A DNA stretch of 64,000 nucleotides from Silene latifolia (Eukaryota; Streptophyta; Magnoliopsida; Caryophyllales; Caryophyllaceae): assembly GCF_048544455.1 (NCBI RefSeq), contig NC_133534.1, forward strand, positions 86,643,637 to 86,707,636, read 5' to 3'. Below the pieces are notes generated by a model. It was not told where the DNA came from, did not search any database, and worked only from the letters and a program-made list of their open reading frames with translations. Both the position numbers and the translations under genes were made by a program. Below, piece by piece: positions 59,465-64,000 of this stretch. How positions within the stretch are numbered: position 1 is the first letter of the stretch; every line of letters starts with the position of its first letter.

Positions 59465-59866
59465 TGTAGACACCTCGTTTCTGCACCCCTCGCAAACCAC
59501 CCGGTGATGATTGGGCCGCATGTTTGATTCGCGGAACGATTAGTGACAGTTCGTAAGATTATCGTCAAGTGATTGCTCAAAAATTAATGTCAACCTCTTA
59601 GTTGTCATCTACGTGCCGATACGGTCGTTTTGGCAGTAATTAGAGTACATTCGAGTCCGGTCAAAAACCGTCTCCATTTTCTCGATAACTGTTAAATCCC
59701 GAGTCGAATGTTCGGAATGTTAGGATATTTCTATTCCATATTTCTCAAATTTTATCTTTTGGCAAATAATATCCCGTAATATTCAAAAGATAATCGAATT
59801 AAATCCGTCCTACCATAACTTAAACACGGAAATCTTTCTTAAACAGGAGGAAACCTCCGGGAATAG

Positions 59867-59932
59867 ACGCAAAGCAGTGTTGCGCCTCTTCCAAAGAGAC
59901 GCATGGGTGCTTTGCGCCTCTTCCCAGTGCCC
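59867..59932. repeat. Palindrome cluster 1 in the G LTR
   Basis: Degenerate units: cgcaaagcagtgttgcg and gacgcatgggtgctttgcg, each followed by cctcttcc. They are weaker than the next two clusters. Confidence 0.65.
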
Positions 59933-60482
59933 TTCTTTGCATGATTTACGTATCTTTTTTATATCTTTCCGAGATTCACTTCCAAAGAGTCTCCGAAACC
60001 CTATTCCTCCGTGTGATTAGTATAAATAGGAGCTTTCGTTCCTCATATTTCTCACGCGAGTGTCCGCCCTTCTCTTCTCCCTTTGCATTCTAGACTTTGT
60101 TCTTACTAATTGGCGCCTACGTGCTTGAACCTTCGACCACGTAAGCTCGGATCCTTCCGGGTACCAGCCTCTCCGTTGCATGACCGACCAATTTGACCAC
60201 TACACAATAATCAATCTAATTAATCATCTTGTTAAATCGTTTTCCTCTTTCGAGGGCACTCTTTCCTTGCATTCGCGTCGAGCATCACTAATCGATTTTC
60301 TTAGTTCTTCTCGTTCCGTCAACATGTAAGTCTGAGGGTGTATTAATTCTCTTTTTTATTGTATTTTATTTATTGTATAACCCATTGTAAGATTCACGTC
60401 GAAAGTACCTCATTAAAACCGATTTCTAAAACCGTCTTTAAAACCTTTTTTGCGGATTTCCAGTAGACAGACGTCGAGAAAA

Positions 60483-60540
60483 GACGCAGCAACTGCTGCG
60501 CCTCTTCGAAGGAGCGCAGCACCTGCTGCGCCTCTTCGTG
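60483..60540. repeat. Palindrome cluster 2 in the G LTR
   Basis: CGCAGCA-AC-TGCTGCG at 60485-60500 and GCGCAGCA-CC-TGCTGCGC at 60514-60531. Both have perfect arms and are followed by cctcttcg. Confidence 0.85.
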
Positions 60541-61093
60541 AGGCTGCCGCAGTTCCTGCTTCTTTTCTTCTTCCTCCGTCCTCTGTAATTCGTATCAAAA
60601 ATATTTCTTTTGTTTTGTTCATCTGTTGTTTCGTTCATCATGATAGTTTAACAATTCATATGTATATTATTCATCCATAATTCACATGTTTTAATTGTCA
60701 TAAATCCGACTTAAATCCCTTATAATCCAATATTTGCGGGTTTTTCGTCATTAATATTCAATTTGAGTTTTAGAGATTCAATTCGTTCGTGTTGAGTTTC
60801 TGGGATTTATTGTTGATATATTTCATCTGTTTAGTCATTAATTTGTCATTAATTCATCCCGTTTAGTTTAATTAATTAGTTTATTAATTTGTTAATTAAC
60901 CCTTTTAATCACGTAATTAATCCGTCTTAATTCCGTCTCATCCATGTTTTACTGTTTTTATGACTTTAATCATATGTAAATAATCCATTAATCACTTTCA
61001 TCCGAGCAAATAATTCAATCAATCCTTAAAATTAACAATTAACATTAACGGTTTTGCGATTCGGCTTCACGGCCAGAACTCACCTTTGGAAAA

Positions 61094-61122
61094 AGACGCA
61101 GCATGCTGCGCGCCTCTTCCAA
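61094..61122. repeat. Palindrome 3 in the G LTR
   Basis: CGCAGC-AT-GCTGCG at 61097-61110, followed by cgcctcttcc. A degenerate ggcgcg unit comes after. Confidence 0.8.
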
Positions 61123-61796
61123 AGGGCGCGATGTCTCTGCTGCTACTGTTCAGTGGTGAATTCTCGCCTCGAACTCCTTTTCTGCCTTGACGTAGTTTAA
61201 TTAGTCTACGTATTAATCAACTAATACTCGTATTATCACCTTCTGACTTGTTCATATTTCTTTGTTTTATTCTTTTGTTCTTTTTTTATCAAATCATCCG
61301 TTTTAAAGGTATTTTCGACATAAATCACCTAATCCAATGTAATTAATGTAATTTCCATTGTTATAGTTTATATTCATTGTATTTCTTTTATCACTTGAAT
61401 GCTTTCACATGTAATCAATATTAAATCCAACTTCGACATAATTGTTTGCTAACTAATTGTTCACCGACTTAGTCTAATTCACATGCTAGGATTAATTCAA
61501 TGGATGTTGCATTGCATGCATATAGCCGACGATATATCAAGTACGAATAAACTCCCTAATCATTAGTAGAGGCCGCTATCGAGGCGGGCGGGATTAGGTG
61601 TTCGATCAAAAGAGCTTCCTAATACGTACCCTCACCCCTTACTCCAGATCTCCGTGAGCACCCGTGTTCATTGGCACCCACGAGAGTCATTCTAGACATA
61701 GAATGCTAAGGGTAACGATTGCTTAGTGTTCATGTCACTACTTTGTGTCTTGACATGACACGAGGTATTCGAACGGTTCCAATTTCCCATAAAAAT

Positions 61797-61809
61797 TGGT
61801 GGCGACTCC
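61797..61809 (+). other. Candidate primer-binding site of element G
   Basis: tggtggcgactcc directly after the LTR. A second candidate, tggcgactcactggg, lies at 61888-61902 and matches the tRNA-Arg-type site of Tat/Ogre elements with one missing base. I cannot decide between them. Confidence 0.5.
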
Positions 61810-62679
61810 TTACAAAATGCAAACGCTTGTTGTTTCCGAGCTCCCCTCGTCCCAAGCGCCCCGTGGGCGCCCCCCGTCATCCGAGTTTGGCGACTCACTG
61901 GGATATACACTTACGTGTAGCTAGGGTGAAACTTGAACAAGGTTAGGGAATAAGTTTGTACAAGACAATTGTCGGTTTTCATAACTCGGTCTTCCTAGAC
62001 CGTTTTAAGCGGCCTTCCTAGGCCCAACCCAACCCATTCGACCAATCGTCCCGTCTAAACGGTCCTAATTCTTATTTGGGCCTAAGGATGGATAGCGATT
62101 GACGTCATCCATACCATGATGCTTACTCTTGTTTGTATCAAGGGCCTTCACTACTTGAGGAAATGGACTAGGAATCGGCCTTACTCTTGTTTGGCACGAG
62201 CCTCTCCACGGACTTCGGGTTTGATGGTTCGGTATGGCAACCCACCCTTTAAACCAAAACCCTTCTAAACGCACTCAAAGATCCCGTTATAATGCTTGTA
62301 TAAATATGCAAAACCTTATGTGATCACCATTTCAAAACAAATCATGACGAATTTTCAAAAAATCAAAACCCGTTTTCAATCAAGAATTTCGAAAATAGGG
62401 CCTTTAATTAGTACAAAGTCCGGTCAAAACTCTGTCCGTTTGTCAAGTCAAAATTCGGGCCACAAGCCCATTTCAAAACCTCACTTCGAGTCCACTCCTA
62501 CAACTACACTACAGTTGGCTAGGACACACATTTTCAAAGACCTTGTCTTTCTTCAAAACTCACTCAACACAAGTGGCACACACCCACTTCACGAGTCAAA
62601 ACTTTTCCTCTTTTAACAAATGTGATAGAATGGTCGATCGTGTTTTGATTCGTCGCCAGTCTCTTATCCAGTTTCCAAG
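61810..62679 (+). other. Leader of element G
   Basis: About 870 bp between the primer-binding site and the gag start codon. No coding signal; short frames here are not supported. Confidence 0.6.
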
Positions 62680-64000
62680 ATGCCTGGGTCAAGTGATGAT
62701 ACGAACCTCCAGCAAATTCAAGAGAGTAATGATCGAATCCTAGCCGCGATAACCCAAATGCAACTCACTCAAGAACAAACCTATGACCGCCTTTAGCTTA
62801 TCGAAGGCCGCATCTTTGATGTAGAGGGAAAGCTACCTCCCATTAAAAGTGAAGTACTAGGTTTTTCCGATGACGAGTCCAAAGATGAGAATCCTCTCAT
62901 GGGGACAACTCGCAGTGAGAAAAGACTCCAATACCTAGAGGAGCAATTGATGTACCTTAAGGGGGATGACATTTACAGGGAGAACAATCGTAAGTATGAA
63001 GCCGTCAATTCCAAATTGCCCACTAACTTTAGCATGACGGATATCCCTAAGTTTAAAGGACATGAGAACCCTTTGAACCACATCCGCGCCTTCAAGGACT
63101 ACATGTCTATCAAAGGCATCAAACCCGAGATGTTCTTAAGGATCTTTCCTTCATCTCTTGACACCATCCCAAAGCAATGGTTCTACACTTTAGATCACAA
63201 AAAGGTCGCTACTTGGGAGGACGCCGCCATTGAGTTCTCGAAACAATACGCGGATAATGCCGAGATCCAAGTCAACATGCGCACTCTAGAGGTTCTTACC
63301 CAAAATGACAAAGAAGGATTCACCGACTTCCTAAGTAGGTGGAGGAAGACTAGTACTCAACTAGTAGAACGTCCAGATGAGGCCACTCTTGTGGAGAAGT
63401 TCGTGGACAATCTCAAGCCCATATATGCCAACCATTTGAGATATCAAAACATCAAGACTTTCAAAGATTTAACCGTGTTGGGGACACGAATTGAAGATGA
63501 CATCCGCAAAGGGCTCTTGTCCAAAACGGTAGGTCGAGGATATCAAGGGTCCACAAGTCGTTCATACGGCTCTACTAGCAAGACCGACGAAGTTAACCTT
63601 CTCGAGCCATCCAAGAAAACTAGCCCACCAAGGAAGTTCACAAACCTTGGGGACACGTACTCCAATGCTCTGAAAAGGCTAATGAAGCAAGGCAAACTCC
63701 AACCTATTGGACCTACTCCCGAACCCGAAAGGAAGTCCAAATTCTGGGATGAAAATTCTTACTGTGAATACCATAGGGGCAAGGGGCACGACACAGAAAA
63801 ATGCTACAAATTGAAACATGTGCTTCAAGATATGATTGAAGATGGTCGGCTCCCAATTCCACCAGGAGGTAAGCCCAACAACACTCAGAATCCTCTTGGA
63901 GTTCTAGTGATTACAAGTGACGAATCTACCTTAGATTGCTCACATCTCATTTCTCCCACCGAAAATGAAATTCATGCAATTGAGAAAGAAAGACTCTACT
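62680..64000 (+). pseudogene. Tat-type gag of element G, one in-frame stop, runs off the window
   Basis: ATG at 62680 (MPGSSDDTNLQQIQES), TAG at codon 39 (62794-62796), then open in the same frame to 64000, about 400 codons. After a coiled-coil-like stretch comes the retrotransposon Gag domain: DIPKFKGHENPLNHIRAF, then WFYTLDHKKVATWEDAAIEF, then a block with FLSRWRKTSTQL. A zinc knuckle of the Tat form, CEYHRGKGHDTEKC (CX2HX4HX4C), lies at 63763-63804. Gag forms the particle that holds element RNA. Protease and polymerase should follow outside the window. With a single stop this is the least damaged gene here. An ATG after the stop (within 62878-62960) could also serve as a start. Confidence 0.88.

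Larger units (their letters stand above)
59465..61789 (+). repeat. 5' LTR of element G
   Basis: About 2.3 kb. The end is placed at tttccca just before taaaaattggtggcgactcc, a junction typical of Tat elements, but it could lie up to about 100 bp further. It contains three palindrome clusters of GCAGCA-NN-TGCTGC type. No coding sequence was seen. Confidence 0.65.
59465..64000 (+). mobile_element. Tat-type Ty3/gypsy element G (5' part)
   Basis: A 5' LTR (59465 to about 61789) begins TGTAGACACCTCG. A primer-binding region with ggcgactcc, a leader and a gag of Tat/Retand/Ogre type run to the window edge. The pol genes and 3' LTR are outside the window, so the TSD cannot be tested. Confidence 0.82.

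Noticed and set aside
60413..60680. Ala/Arg-rich frames on both strands in the G LTR
   Set aside because: They are produced by the GCAGC/GCTGC palindromes, which read open in several frames; they lie within the LTR.

Overview
This window is plant nuclear DNA made almost wholly of transposable elements. I see no host gene. The plant assignment rests on Athila-type and Tat-type Ty3/gypsy proteins, an L1-type LINE whose ORF1 carries a DUF4283-like domain, a Cassandra-type LTR with a 5S rRNA core, primer-binding sites of plant tRNA-Asp and tRNA-Met type, and a PIF/Harbinger-like MITE. Nothing here fixes the species. The texture is that of gene-poor, repeat-rich heterochromatin in a large angiosperm genome.

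The layout is a stack of nested insertions, most of which can be bounded from matching target-site duplications (TSDs). From the left: the 5' end of an Athila-like element on the minus strand (1-3977); the 3' half of a second element on the plus strand (3978-6601); and a third element of the same family as the second, called D, on the minus strand. D's left LTR is at 6602-7166. Its right LTR is scattered over 10190-59225 because other elements split it. The insertions into D are: a truncated B-type LTR (9645-10189), a Ty1/copia element C (10245-18957, TSD tcatt), a large non-autonomous element B (19228-58222, TSD taatt) and a MITE (58687-59000, TSD tta). Inside B lie a non-autonomous element A (21460-29289, TSD cacgc) and a LINE (34219-56419, 13-bp TSD with one mismatch). 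Inside the LINE lie a second copia element F (36336-45077, TSD gactt) and an Athila-like gag-protease element H (46526-54982, TSD gtaag). To the right, D ends inside a Cassandra LTR fragment, and a Tat-type element G begins at 59465 and runs off the window with an almost intact gag.

Few genes can act. The Athila RT/RNase H (1-2088), both copia polyproteins, the LINE ORFs and the H gag-protease are all broken by frameshifts, stops or insertions. A carries only an ATHILA ORF-1-like reading frame, and B carries no recognisable protein. A and B would need polymerase from other elements. G gag has one in-frame stop near its start and is otherwise open.

The most unusual feature recurs across the window. 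Every Ty3/gypsy-type family here (the left Athila element, the second element, D, A/B, H and G) carries clusters of short GC-rich palindromes in its LTRs, and in A, B and H in the interior too. In five of the six families the unit has the same plan: two family-specific arms that meet as CG-NN-CG. Examples are AATCCG-NN-CGGATT, GGACG-CC-CGTCC, TACTCG-AT-CGAGTA and CAGTCG-AT-CGACTG. The two copia elements, the LINE and the MITE lack such clusters. In H one cluster is in frame within the gag-protease gene.
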